Shown here in pieces: positions 34,319 to 45,824 of a stretch of DNA of 64,000 nucleotides. The notes under the pieces were generated by a model. It had not been told where the DNA came from and did no database searches. It worked only from the letters and a program-made list of their open reading frames with translations. Position 1 is the stretch's first letter; each line of letters starts with the position of its first letter. A program made the translations under genes and the position numbers. Source of the stretch: Zea mays (lineage: Eukaryota > Streptophyta > Magnoliopsida > Poales > Poaceae); assembly GCF_902167145.1 (NCBI RefSeq), contig NC_050105.1:115027898-115091897 (forward strand), read 5' to 3'.

Positions 34319-37193
34319 ATGGCGAGGATACGATCTACTGCCAAAGTTATACGTGAGGGAGACGAAGCCGAAGGTTCAGACACTGTGCCCATCTCCGAAG
34401 CAATGCAGCGTTCCGGTCTACTGATTACAGAAGAAATGCCTGCTGCTGAAGCAGGCCCAACAACTGCCGAAGGAAAAGAAAACATTGAAGGGACTGACTC
34501 CGAAGATGACTATCACCTTGCTACGCCCAGCAAGCCCAGTCATCTGGATTTTGGGAAATCAACTGTTTCAAAAGCTGACCTTTCGAAGATGGTGAAAGCA
34601 GGTTATTTCAATGAGGACCAGAAGAAGCTACTCCGCTTCGGGGAAGAAGAAACCACCCCGAAGCCAAGGAAGGATGAAATTGTTATTTTCAAGAGTTTTT
34701 TAAAAGCTGGGCTTAGATTCCCTCTCCACGATATTGTTGCGGAGATACTAAGGAGGTTTGGTATCTACTTTCATCAATTGACTCCTAACGCCATCGTTAG
34801 GCTCAATGTTTATATCTGGGCCCTCCGAAGCCAAGCTGTGGAACCATTTGCTGACAGCTTCTGCCGAGCTCACGAATTACATTACCAAACAAAGGCCAGA
34901 AAAGATGGGCTACATGATAATTTCGGTTGCTATAATTTTGCCTACCGGAAGACAACAAAGTGTCCTGTCATCAGCTACCGAAGCAAATGGCCAGCAGGTT
35001 GGAAATCTGAGTGGTTTTATGTAAAAGTCGATGAAGACAAAGAAAAATTGGTACAAAGCCCTCTGGAGTTAATCTTCGGAGAGACAAGGCCACAATGCCA
35101 CATTGGCGACCTAAAAGGTCCCACCTGGGCTGCTCTGGGTGAATTTGAAATTATCTCAGAACATATTGGCACCAGGGATCTAGTTCAAGAGTTCTTGGCA
35201 TTCAGAGTTTTCCCTACTCTAAAAGAGTGGGAGATGCCGAAGCTGGAGGGAGAGAAGAAGAAGGGGGAGCTTGTCCGGCTTCCCTATTACTTCAAGTTCA
35301 AGAAGTTCTTCAAAAAACCCTGCAAAGAATGGTTAGACACTGTTGAGGTGATGTGCAACGAAATCCTGGGGAATTACTCCAAAAAAGAGGATCAACTAAT
35401 GACAGCAGCCTTCGGTGCCCGACCGAAACGAAGGCTGAACCGAGTGCTTGACGCCCTAGGCTTCGAATACCCAGACTACGAACAATTGAACAAGGGCGCC
35501 GAGGGCCTCAAAAGAAAAAGAGTAGCCGAAGCTCTGATCAGGGATGAAGAAATACCAGCAAAGGAGAAGAAAGTTTTCAAGAAAAGAAAAATATCTGCTC
35601 CGAAGCGCAAATCACCCGAAGAAGAGGAGACCCCCACACCGCCTTCTACCAGCGACGTGGAGGAAATTTTAAAGGTAATGACTGAACCCATGCCTACGAA
35701 GCTAAGTCCACTAGGGCTCCAACTGACGAAGCTTTTTGAAAAGGTGGACGAGCCGGATCAACCGAAGATAAACAAACCCAAACGACAAAGAATTATTGCG
35801 GTAACTGAGGTTATCGACAAAACTCCACCTAGGTTGTCAATTCAGAAAACGGCAGCTGCTGAAGGTAGAGCTTCGGAAGTCGCGGCTACCGAAGCTGCCA
35901 CACCCGAAGATGTAAATTTAGAAACTACTCTTGAAAATATTGACAAAATTTTGACAGAAAACATTGAAGAAGCTGCCACCGTTACTGAAGAAATCCTGGC
36001 CACAGTGCCAGGGAAAGGGAAAGAAATAGTCGAAGAAACTCCGGACGACGAAGCCTATTCTTTCCAGAATCTAGTTGGGCAGAAACTGACGAAGGACGAA
36101 ATAGAAGAACTCAAAGACTATGCCAAATCTTGCGGCTACAAGCCAGGAGCCCTTTTATTTGGGGGTGTAGATGATGAAAAACTAGGCTGTATTCGAGACC
36201 AGACTGGAGCTAAGGTAATCTGTACTCTATCGAAGAGTATCGGTTTTCCGAAGTTAGAGACAGACATCAGCCGCTACCGACGACAACATATCGTCGGCAG
36301 CTTGTTTTATTCTAACTTCAAGGTAAACAACCTTTTTCTCTGGTTTTTATTGCCGTTAACAATGAAAATATTACTTAACATAAGTTGTTTCTGTTCAGAG
36401 CATGCTACTGAGCAAAGCTCTGAAGATGCAACAAGACTTGGAGGACAAAAAGCACGAAGCTATAATTGAAAACTTGGAAAGCAAAATAAAAGAGCAATCT
36501 GCCATCATTGAAAAGAAAGACTTCGAGCTCCAATCGACCGAAGGCTTGCTGGCTGAAACTGAGGCTAAAATATTAGAGTTAAATTCGAAGCTTATCAATC
36601 AATCAAAACAATTTGATCAGGAGAAGCTAGAACTGAATTCGAAGCTTAAAGCCGAAGTCCAGACCAGCTCAGAATTGAAGAAAGCATTAACAAGCCTTCA
36701 AGACAAATGCTTGAACTTTGGCAATAATTGTATTGGACAATTAAAGAAGATATTTTACTCTGTTGGAGCCAGCAGTGTGAAATTTAACCCTTCGGCGGAA
36801 AATTTACCCCAGGCCTTCGATCATATTGAAGCTGAAATCGAAGAGCTTGACGAAGTTATAGCCGGGCACGGCGACTTCTGTGCCTGGGTAGCTTCTCGGG
36901 GTACCGCTGCTGCATTTCTGAAGGCCGGCTGCGAACATGGAAAGGTTGTCAACAGGCCCAACTTCACCTTATCTTCATCAATCCTGGATGATATGCCCGA
37001 CCTCGCCCGAAGTATCTCCAATAGATTTATAAAAATGGTATGGACAAAGGGCGGGCGAGAGAAAGCTGGAGACGAAGCCCGAAGTCATCTTGAACCAGTA
37101 AGAAATGACATTTCGTGCTTACCTTTTCCTTTGGACTTGATTCTTATGATTCTTTGACTCATGTAGGATGACGAAGGTGAAGATGATGCCTAG
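34319..37193 (+). CDS. Antisense three-exon gene of element G (Transposase_28-like protein, function unknown)
   Basis: Lies opposite to its host element. Exon 1 34319-36322 (668 codons), exon 2 36399-37097 (233 codons), exon 3 37167-37193 (8 codons and TAG). Both introns have GT...AG ends in phase 0, and all exons are open. Residues about 120-345 form the conserved domain (FLKAGLRFPLHDIVAEILRR, NDNFGCYNF-like HDNFGCYNF, EWEMPK), which I recall as the putative gypsy-type transposon domain. About 396-433 is Lys/Arg-rich (KEKKVFKKRKISAPKRK), a possible nuclear signal. A second conserved block (about 580-668, KLTKDEIEELKDYA) ends exon 1. Exon 2 starts with a coiled coil (about 669-775). The C-terminus is acidic. 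D holds a decayed homologue. It has no known catalytic motif. Splicing is inferred, not observed. Confidence 0.78.
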
Positions 37194-37499
37194 GATATGT
37201 CGCCGAAGTCGTCGTCGAAGCTGAAGCTTAATGAAGACTAGCAGAAGTGTGCTTTAGAAAAACTCAGGATAATTTTGTAACAACTCTTGTAAATAGAATT
37301 AAACTGTTCTTCAAGGAACTTTGTACATACCTTGTAATATATTCTTACCCTTCGATTGAGGTGCTTTGATGTGGACGAAATCAGCTTTTTGAGCCGAAGG
37401 CGAAAAAACACCTTCCCTTCTTTTCGTACACAACGAAGCATAAAAGGCCGCTTCCTCTTTTTGCCGAAGCCTTTCCTTACATAACAAAACATAAAAGAC

Positions 37500-37735
37500 T
37501 GCTACTCTTATCTGCCGAAGCTTTTATTTACATAACAAAACATAAAAGACTACTACTCTTATCTGCCGAAGCTTTTATTTACATAACAAAACATAAAAGA
37601 CTGCTACTCTTATCTGCCGAAGCTTTTATTTACATAACAAAACATAAAAGACTGCTACTCTTATCTGCCGAAGCTTTTATTTACATAACAAAACATAAAA
37701 GACTGCTACTCTTATACACAACGATTCATAAAAAA
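37500..37735. repeat. 51-bp tandem repeat downstream of the antisense gene of G
   Basis: Units containing CCGAAGCTTTTATTTACATA and AAAAGACTGCTACTCTTATC start at 37511, 37562, 37613 and 37664. Diverged half-units lie on both sides (from about 37440 and to about 37800). No coding role is seen. Confidence 0.92.
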
Positions 37736-37949
37736 CCACTTCTTCGAAACCTTTCTTTTACATAACGAATCATAACAAACCATTTATCCGAAACTTTTCT
37801 CTGTGCCGAAGCAACCATTTAGGAACACAAATGCTATGAATGAATGCTTATGCATGCAAATGCCATGATGTAATGTGCAAATGAATGTCCGAAGCGTATG
37901 TCCGAAGCCACACTCATCCATCATTTTCTTAGGAGCAAACACACGTCAG

Positions 37950-38215
37950 CTCTGCATTCCCTTAGGAACGACTTTGGAGCATCTTTGCCTTTTACTTAGG
38001 CAGTATCAGCGTTGACTTTTCGCTGTAAGCTCTGCATCCCCCTAGGGACGTCTTTGGAGCTTCTTCGTCTTTTACTTAGACGGTATAAGCTCTGCATTCC
38101 CTTAGGAACGACTTTGGAGCTTCTTCGCCTTTTACTTTCGGCGGAATCAGCGTTGACTTTTCGCTGTAAGCTCTGCATCCCCTTAGGGACGTCTTTGGAG
38201 CTTCTTCTCTTTTTT
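37950..38215 (-). repeat. Tandem repeat shared with element D
   Basis: Four units of CTCTGCATCCCCTTAGGGAC plus TTTGGAGC at about 37958, 38031, 38091 and 38169. The same unit in reverse complement fills 26037-26430 of D. In both elements it lies between gag (or the integrase remnant) and the end of the antisense gene. Confidence 0.88.
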
Positions 38216-38395
38216 AGTTTCGGCACTCGATGGTGCGCTCTCAGCTTTTACATTTACATTTTTGGGGGATTTTGCTCTTATAAGACTAAAAAAGGAAATT
38301 ACACGTGATGGCCCCATTAAAAACCTTTCTCCCCCTTCAGAAAGGAAAAGGGTGCCATGAAAAAGAAAAGAAGAAACATAAAAAATTACATCATG

Positions 38396-38846
38396 TTATA
38401 CATAGTATCGCCGAAGCTCATCCGCATTCCAAGACCTTGGAATTTCGTTGCCATCCATGTCCTTCAATCTGTACGATCCAGGCCTTGACGAAGATACTAC
38501 TAAGAATGGTCCTTCCCATTTCAACTGTAGCTTACCCACTGTATCTGGGTTAACCACTCTCCGAAGCACCAAGTGTCCCGGCTCAATATTTTTTAGCCGG
38601 ACTTTTCTATCTCGCCATTTAACTGTTTCAGCCTGATATTTATTGATATTCTCCACGGCCTGAAGCCTGATCCCTTCTAAAGCATCCTTCTCCACAAGGC
38701 AAGCATCTTCGGGACCTGATTCTGCCGAAGCTACTACTCTTATTGATCCAGCTTTGGCTTCTTCCGGGGTTATTGCTTCGTCTCCGAATAATAACTTGAA
38801 TGGGGTAAAGCCTGTGAAGAAAATGGGTTTTCCTCGTGGGAAACAA
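38396..38846 (-). pseudogene. Integrase C-terminal remnant of element G
   Basis: Last part of a Ty3-type integrase. One frame (38846-38640) fits the end of the core, and 38695-38396 is the C-terminal domain, containing GHLVLRRV, LKWEGPFLVVSS and ending DELRRYYV before its stop. The zinc domain, the DDE residues, RT, RNase H and protease are all absent, so this is what remains after an internal pol deletion. Confidence 0.82.
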
Positions 38847-38936
38847 CGAAATTATTACATGAAAACTAACAATGTTCTTTGTTTCACAGAAAATAAAACT
38901 GAATAGAAAAGACTGCTATCAAAGGTAGGATATGTG

Positions 38937-39615
38937 TCAATAAGTGTGCTTCGGTTCTGGCACAGTGCTGTTGACTGTGCGAGCTTCGGATTGTTCTCTG
39001 AAGTCCCTTTGGTGTGGGGCATATTGACTCCCTTCTGGCTGTTGACCCTGTTGCAATGGAGGTGGAGGCGGAGGCTGCTGCCAGGAAGCTTGAGGTTGAC
39101 TTGCCGAAGCTACAGAAGCTGCAGGGTGGTTGTCTATGTATTGTGGGATGTAAGGTGGATGATACGAAGCAGTATGCATGACCTGCTTCGGCTGAGGTTG
39201 TTGAGATGCAGCTTCGGCTATTTCCTTTTGCTTCTGGATTGTAATATGGCACGTCCTGGTGGTATGGCCCTTGCTTTCTCCCCAGAACAAGCAAAACAGT
39301 TTCCTTGATTGATCTCCGAATCTTCCGCCGAAGCCCCTGGCGCCTCTGCCTTTTGGAGCTGGTGTCCGGAAGAAAGTTTGTTGTTGCCCCGAAGCCTCGG
39401 ATAGGATCTTCCTCCGAAGCCCCTGGTCATTTCAGAAAATCTGAAGGCCTCCTCCCTTCTTTGACGAAAGTCATTGTCATCACGAATGTACTCGTCCATC
39501 CTTTGGAGCAGCTTCTCCAGGGTCTGAGGAGGCTTCCTAGCAAAGTATTGAGCTGGTTGGGGTCCAGCGATTGCAGTGCTGCAGCCCCAGTCGCTGAAGC
39601 TTTCTTCGGCGCCAT
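38937..39615 (-). pseudogene. gag remnant of element G (internal deletion, damaged zinc knuckle)
   Basis: The start MAPKKASATGAA at 39615 matches the gag leader, but after about 20 codons the sequence jumps to the C-terminal part of gag (frame-shifted match to the ARKPPQTLEKLL region of D near 39540). The stretch 39499-39218 keeps MDEYIRDDNDFRQRREEAFR. The zinc knuckle (frame 39290-38937) reads CLFWGESKGHTTRTC, with Trp in place of the second Cys. The tail is Pro-rich and ends PKHTY as in D. It cannot form a capsid. Confidence 0.85.
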
Positions 39616-39689
39616 AGCGAGAGTCTATAGCTTCCGAAGGTGTTCAAAAAACTCGAAGTGGAAGTGAGTTCACCGGAGGTGGGCGCCAA

Positions 39690-40270
39690 TGTTGGGGACT
39701 TGTTCTCAAATGCTTCGAATTAAGAACAAGGCAACACAGAAAATGTTAAGTATTAAGGTCCTTCGTCCTTCATGACGATATATCCCTTCGGGATATATAG
39801 CATCTCGGACGAAGGTTATAAAGAACATACCTTCGTAAGCATAACAATGAAGAATAAAGCATTCATATAAATCATGAAATAAACATGTAAATATTATCAT
39901 AGAATTATCTCTATTTGTATTGATGAATATAAATGACTTTGAAGTACAAATGTACCTTCGGTCTTGCGGAAGGCAAAAAGTACGAATGTGATGCGAAGGC
40001 AAAAAGCAGGTTCGCGTTGACAGTACAGAGGTACTGTTCATCTATTTATAGACACAGGTCGCAGCCTGTGACAAATTACAATTATGCCCCTTGCGGAAGT
40101 TTACAACATTGACTCGGACATACATGTATAAAAAGGTCATTCTGCCTCTATGTCGGTTTAAAACGCCGAAGCTCCATGAAAAGGGACCTTCGGCCATCTC
40201 TTAGAAATGACTTTGGCCGAAGCTGCTTCTTCGTGTGAGACCTTCGGCGTACCGAAGCACGACCCCAACA
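39690..40270 (-). repeat. 5' LTR of element G
   Basis: 581 bp, same as the 3' LTR by eye. Minus-strand TATAAATA at 40043-40050 would drive the element transcript. The primer-binding site follows at about 39689-39673. Confidence 0.95.
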
Positions 40271-40275
40271 ACTAT

Positions 40276-42503
40276 CCCCGTATTTCCAAGCGCGCTCCAT
40301 TACTTTCCGTTCCCTTAGGCAAACCACCATATTTTGACGGTGAAGATTATTGTATGTGGAGTGATAAAATGAGGCATCACCTAACCTCACTCCACAAAAG
40401 CATATGGGACATAGTTAAATTTAGAGCGTAGGTACCACAAGTGGGGGACAAGGATTATGACTTGGACGAGGCCGCCCAAATACGACACTTTAACTCCCAA
40501 GCAACTTCTATACTCCTCGCCTCTCTATGTCGAGAGGAGTATAATAAGGTGCAAGGATTAAAGACTGCCAAGGAAATTTGGGATGTCCTCAAAACGACGC
40601 ACGAAGGGGACGAGGTGACCAAAATCACCAAGTGGGAGACGATCGAGGGGGAGCTCGGTCGATTCGTCCTCAACAAAGGAGAAGAGCCGCAAGCAATGAA
40701 CAACCGACTAAAGACAATGGTGAACCAAGTGCGCAACCTCGGGAGCACCAAGTGGGATGACCATGAAATGGTCAAGGTTATTCTTAGATCACTTGTTTTT
40801 CGTAATCCCACTCAAGTGCAACTAATCCATGGAGACCCTAGATATAAACAGATGTCTTCTGAGGAAGTGATTGGGAAGTTTGTGAGCTTTGAGCTAATGA
40901 TCAAAGACTCCAAACACATCGTCAACTTGGAGCAAGGCGCCACCTCTACACCCGAGGTGTAACCGTCACATTCAAAGCGACAGAAGAGAAGAAAGAGGAG
41001 TCTACGCCAAGTAGGCTTCCAATCGATGCCTCCAAGCTTGATAACGAGGAGATGGTGCTCATCATCAAGAGTTTCCGCCAAATCCTCAAGCAAAGGAGAG
41101 GGAAGAACTAAAAGTCCCACTCCAAGAAGGTGTGCTACCGGTGTGGTAAGTCCGGTCATTTTATTGCTAAATGTCCAATTTCTAGTGAAAGTGACAGGGA
41201 CGAGGACAAGAAGGGGAAGAAGAAGGAGAAGAAGAGGTACTACAAGAAGAAGGGAGGCGATGCCCACATATGTCGGGAATGGGACTCCGATGAGAGCTCC
41301 ACCGACTCTTCCTCCGACGAGGACGCCGCCAACATCACCGTCAACAAGGGCCTCCTCTTCCCCAATGTCGGCCACAAGTGTCTTATGGCTAAGGACAGCA
41401 AAAAGAAGAAGGTATAATCTAGAGCCACCCCCAAATATACAACATCTAGTGATGAGGGTAGCTCTAGTGATAGTGAAAATAATTTAATGTCTCTCTTTGC
41501 CAACCTTTGTATGGACCAAAAGAAAAAATTAAATGAATTAATTGAAGCAATTAATGAGAAGGATGAACTCTTGGATAGCCAAGAGGACTTCCTTATTAAA
41601 GAAAACAAAAAATTTGTTAAATTGAAAAATGCTTATGCTTAGGAAGTAGAGAAATGTGAAAACTTGTCTAAGGAGCTTAGCATTTGTCATGATTCAATTT
41701 CTAGCCTTAGAAATGAAAATGCTAGCCTAGTTTCTAAGGTTAAAGATTTAAATGTTTGCAATGATTCTATCTCCTGTCTTAGAGATGAGAATGCTATTTT
41801 AAATGCTAAGATATAAGAATTAAATACTTGCAAACCCTCTACATCTACTGTCGAGCATGTTTCCATTTGCACTAGATGTAGAGATATTAATGTTGAAGCT
41901 ATTGATGATCACCTTGTTATGATTAAACAACAAAATGATCACATAGCTAAATTAACTACTAAAATTAATAAGCATGAACTTGAAAATGAAAATTTTAAAT
42001 TTGCTAGAAGCATGCTTTATAATGGGAGACGCCCTGGCATTAAGGATGGCATTGGTTTCCAACAGGAGAGCAATGTCAAGCTTAATGCCCCTAAAAGATT
42101 GTCTAACTTTATTAAGGGCAAGGCTCCCATGGTTCAGGATAATGAAGGCTATATTTTATACCCAGCAAACTATCCCGAACACAAAATTAGGAAGATTCAT
42201 GCTAGGAAACCTCATAATGTTTCTCACCATGCATTCATGTATAAAAATGAGGCTTCTAGCTCTAGGCATATCACATATGTTAAAATTCCTAGAAAGAAAA
42301 TTCCTGCTGCATCAAATGAGCATAATGTTTCATTTAAGACTTTTGATGCATCATATGTTTTAACTAACAAATCAGGCAAAGTAGTTGCCAAATTTATTGG
42401 GGGAAAACACAAGAGCTTCAAAACTTGTGTTTGGGTACCCAAGGTGCTTGTTTCTAATGTGAAAGGACCCAAGACCATTTGGGTACCTAAGAACAAGGCC
42501 TAA
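40276..42503 (+). pseudogene. gag of element E, remainder (stops and a frameshift)
   Basis: Continues from 33274 after G. It has the gag core (KPPYFDGEDYCMWSDKM; LASLCREEYNKVQ; TKWDDHEMVKVILRSL), a TAG at 40429-40431, a TAA at 40960-40962 with a frame change there, a TAA near 41109, and the zinc knuckle CYRCGKSGHFIAKC at about 41133-41174. The coiled-coil extension (41500-42010) has stops near 41414, 41639 and 41813. From 41919 to 42503 it is open and ends VPKNKA. Homologous to B throughout. Non-functional. Confidence 0.85.
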
Positions 42504-42516
42504 AATTATTTTGTAG

Positions 42517-45500
42517 GTTTATGCATCCGGTGGTTCAAGTTGGATAATTGATAGCGGGTGCACAAACCACATGACAGAGGAGAAAAGGATGTTCTCCTCC
42601 TATGAGAAAAATGAAGATCCCCAATGAGCTATTACATTCGAGGATGGAAATCAAGGTTTGGTCAAAGGTTTGGGTAAAATTGCTATATCACCTGACCATT
42701 CCATTTCCAATGTTTTTCTTGTAGATTCTTTAGATTACAATTTGCTTTCTATTTCTCAATTATGCAAAATGGGCTACAACTGTCTATTTACAGATATATG
42801 TGTCACTGTCTTTAGAAGAAGTGATGATTCAATAGCATTTAAGGGAGTGCTAGAGGGTCAGCTATACTTAGTTGATTTTAATCAAGCTGAACTAGACACT
42901 TGCTTAATTGCTAATACTAACATGGGTTGGCTCTAGCATCGTAGACTAGCCCATGCTGGGATGAAGAATCTTCATAAGCTTCTAAAGGGAGAACACATTT
43001 TAGGACTAACAAATGTTCATTTTGAGAAAGACTGGGTTAGTAGCGCATGCCAAGCAGGAAAGCAAGTTGGCGCTCATCATCCACACAAGAACATAATGAC
43101 GACAGAGAGGCCGCTCGAGCTAATCCATATGGATCTATTCGGCTCGATAGCTTACATAAGCATCGGTGTGAGTAAGTACTATCTAGTTATTGTGGATGAT
43201 TATTCTCGCTTCACTTGGGTGTTCTTTTTGCAGGAAAAATCACAAACCCAAGATACATTAAAGGGATTCTTGAGATGGGCTTAAAATGTGTTCGGATTAA
43301 GGATCAAAAAGATAAGAAGCGATAATGTGATGGAGTTCAAGAATTCACAAATCGAAGGTTTTCTTGAGGAAGAGGGCATCAAGCATGAGTTCTCTTCTCC
43401 CTACACACCTCAACAAAATGGTGTAATGGAGAGGAAGAATAGAACTCTACTGGACATGGCAAGCACCATGCTTGATGAGTACAAGACACCGGACCAGTTT
43501 TGGGCTGAGGCGATTAACACCGCCTGCTACTCCGTCAACTGGTTATATCTTCACCGAATCCTTAAGAATACATCATACGAACTCCTCACCGGTAAAAAGC
43601 CCAATGTTTCATATTTTAGAGTCTTTGGAAGCAAATGTTTTATTCTTGTTAAAAGAGGTAGAAAATCTAAATTTGCTCCTAAGGCGATAGAAGGCTTTTT
43701 ACTTGGTTATGACTCAAACACAAGGGCATATAGAGTCTTCAACAAATCCACTAGATTAGTTGAGGTTTCTTGTGACATTGTGTTTGATGAGACTAATGGC
43801 TCTCAAGTGGAACAAGTTGATCTTGATGAATTAGATGATGAAGAGGCTCCATGCGTCGCGCTAAGGAACATGTCCATTGGGGATGTGTGTCCTAAGGAAT
43901 CCAAAGAGCCTCCACAAGCACAAGATCAACCATCATCTTCCAACCAAGCATCTCCACCAACTCAAGATGATGATTAGGCTCAAGATGATGAAAATGAAGA
44001 TCAGGAGGATGAGCCACCTCAAGAAGAGGACAATGATGAAGGGGGAGATAAGGATAATCAAGACAAGGAAGATGATCAAGAAATTCAGGGTCAAAGACCG
44101 CCACACCCAAGAGTCCACCAAGCAATTCAACGAGATCACCCCGTCAACTCCATCCTTGGTGACATTCATAAGGGGGTAACCACTAGATCTCGAGTTGCAC
44201 ATTTCTGTGAGCATTACTCTTTTGTTTCCTCTATTAAGCCATATAGGGTAGAGGACACACTAAGAAATCCAGATTGGGTGCTGGCAATGCAAGAGGAACT
44301 CAACAACTTCACGAGGAATGAGGTATGGCATTTAGTTCCACGTCCGAATCAAAATGTTGTAGGTACCAAGTGGGTATTCCGTAACAAGCAAGACGAGCAT
44401 GGTGTGGTGACAAGGAACAAAGCCCGACTTGTGGCTAAAGGTTATTCACAAGTCGAAGGTTTGTACTTTCATGAAACTTATATACCCGTAGCTAGGCTTG
44501 AGTCAATTCGTATATTACTTGCCTATGCTACTTACCATGGCTTTAAGCTCTATCAAATGGACGTGAAAAGTGCCTTCCTCAATGGATCAATCAAGGAAGA
44601 GGTCTATGTTGAGCAACCTCCCGACTTTGAAGATAGTGAGTATCCTAATCATGTGTATAAACTCTCAAAGGCGATTTATGGGCTCAAGCAAGCCCCAAGA
44701 GCATGGTATGAATGCCTAAGATATTTTCTTATCACTAATGCCTTTAAAGTCGGTAAAGCCGATCCTACACTCTTTACCAAAACCATTGCAAAAGACTTGT
44801 TTGTATGCCAAATTTATGTTGATGATATTATATCTAGGTCTACTAACAAGTCAACTTGTGAAGAGTTTAGTAGGATCATGATACAGAAATTCGAGATGTC
44901 AATGATGCGGGAGTTGAAGTATTTCCTTGGATTCCAAATCAAGCAACTCCAAGATGGCACCTTCATCAGCCAAACAAAGTACATTCAAGACATACTTAAG
45001 AAGTTTGGGATGAAGGATGGCAAACCCATCAATACACCCATGGGAACCAATGGGCATCTCGACCTCGACACGGGAGGTAAATCCGTAGATCAAAAGGTAT
45101 ACCGGTCGATGATAGGATCTTTACTCTATTTATGTGCATCTCGACCGGATATAATGCTTTCTGTATGCATGTGTGCAAGATTTCAGGCCGATCCTAAGGA
45201 AGTTCACCTTAGGGTCGTGAAAAGAATCATGAGGTATTTAGTTTACACTCCTAAGTTTGGGCTTTGGTACCCCAAGGGATCCACTTTTGATTTAATATGG
45301 TATTCTGATGCCGATTGGGCATGGTGTAAAATTGATAGGAAGAGCACATCAGGGACTTGTCAGTTTCTGGGAAGATCCCTGTTGTCATGAGCTTCAAAGA
45401 AACAAAACTTTGTAGCTCTTTCCACCGCCGAAGCCGATTACATTGTCGCATGCCATTGTTGTGCGCAATTACTTTGGATGAGGCAAACTCTCAGGGAATA

Positions 45501-45768
45501 TGGCTATAAATTGAGCAAAGTTCCTCTCCTATGTGATAATGAGAGTGCAATCCGCATGGCAGATAATCCCGTTGAACATAGTCGCACTAAGCACATAGAC
45601 ATTCGGTATCACTTTCTAAGAGATCACCAACAAAGGGGGATATCGAAATAGCTTATGTAAACACCAAGAATCAATTAGCCGATATCTTTACCAAGCTATT
45701 AGATGAGAAAACCTTTAGCAAACTTAGGAATGAGCTAAATATTCTTGATTCTTGGAATTTTGATTGAA
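42517..45768 (+). pseudogene. pol of element E (one frame with five nonsense codons)
   Basis: Protease (DSGCTNHM near 42551), integrase zinc region (RRLAH...ACQ; the first Cys of CSAC is Ser near 43030), DDE core (HMDLFGS near 43127, IRSDN near 43312, QQNGVMERKN near 43413), RT (FLN near 44575, intact YVDD at 44815-44826) and RNase H to about 45760. The same frame is kept from 42517 to beyond 45600, broken only by TGA 42625, TAG 42934, TAA 43282, TAG 43975 and TGA 45388. A small indel near 45633 follows. Most stops fit single transitions. It is clearly less decayed than B. Confidence 0.9.
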
Positions 45769-45824
45769 ACATTGCACACATAGCTTATTTATATACCTTT
45801 GATCATATCTCTTTCATTTGGTAC

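Larger units (their letters stand above)
33275..40270 (-). mobile_element. Element G: very young non-autonomous LTR element with an intact antisense gene
   Basis: Two LTRs of 581 bp (33275-33855 and 39690-40270) look identical base for base. The primer-binding site (TTGGCGCCCACCTCCGG on the minus strand, about 39673-39689) beside the right LTR and the polypurine tract (CGCGAAAGGGGCTAC, minus, 33856-33870) beside the left one show it reads on the minus strand. In that direction come a gag remnant (39615-38937), the last part of an integrase (about 38846-38396), tandem repeats, and then an antisense gene on the plus strand (34319-37193). The flanks are GCTAT (33270-33274) and ACTAT (40271-40275), a target duplication with one mismatch. 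Confidence 0.93.
22588..45824 (+). mobile_element. Element E: Sirevirus-type copia element hosting three later insertions
   Basis: Pieces in order: an LTR split by D (22736-23653 and 32659-32950), primer-binding site, the first part of gag (32999-33274), then G inserted, the rest of gag (40276-42503), pol (42517-45768), and a short 3' noncoding stretch to 45824, where minus-strand element F begins. The remainder should lie right of the window. The 148 bp before the LTR (22588-22735) are Sirevirus 3' noncoding DNA with a polypurine tract, so this LTR also looks like the 3' LTR of a preceding unit. Confidence 0.88.

Noticed and set aside
37440..38215. CRISPR-like repeat array
   Set aside because: Units are contiguous tandem repeats without unique spacers, in a plant genome.
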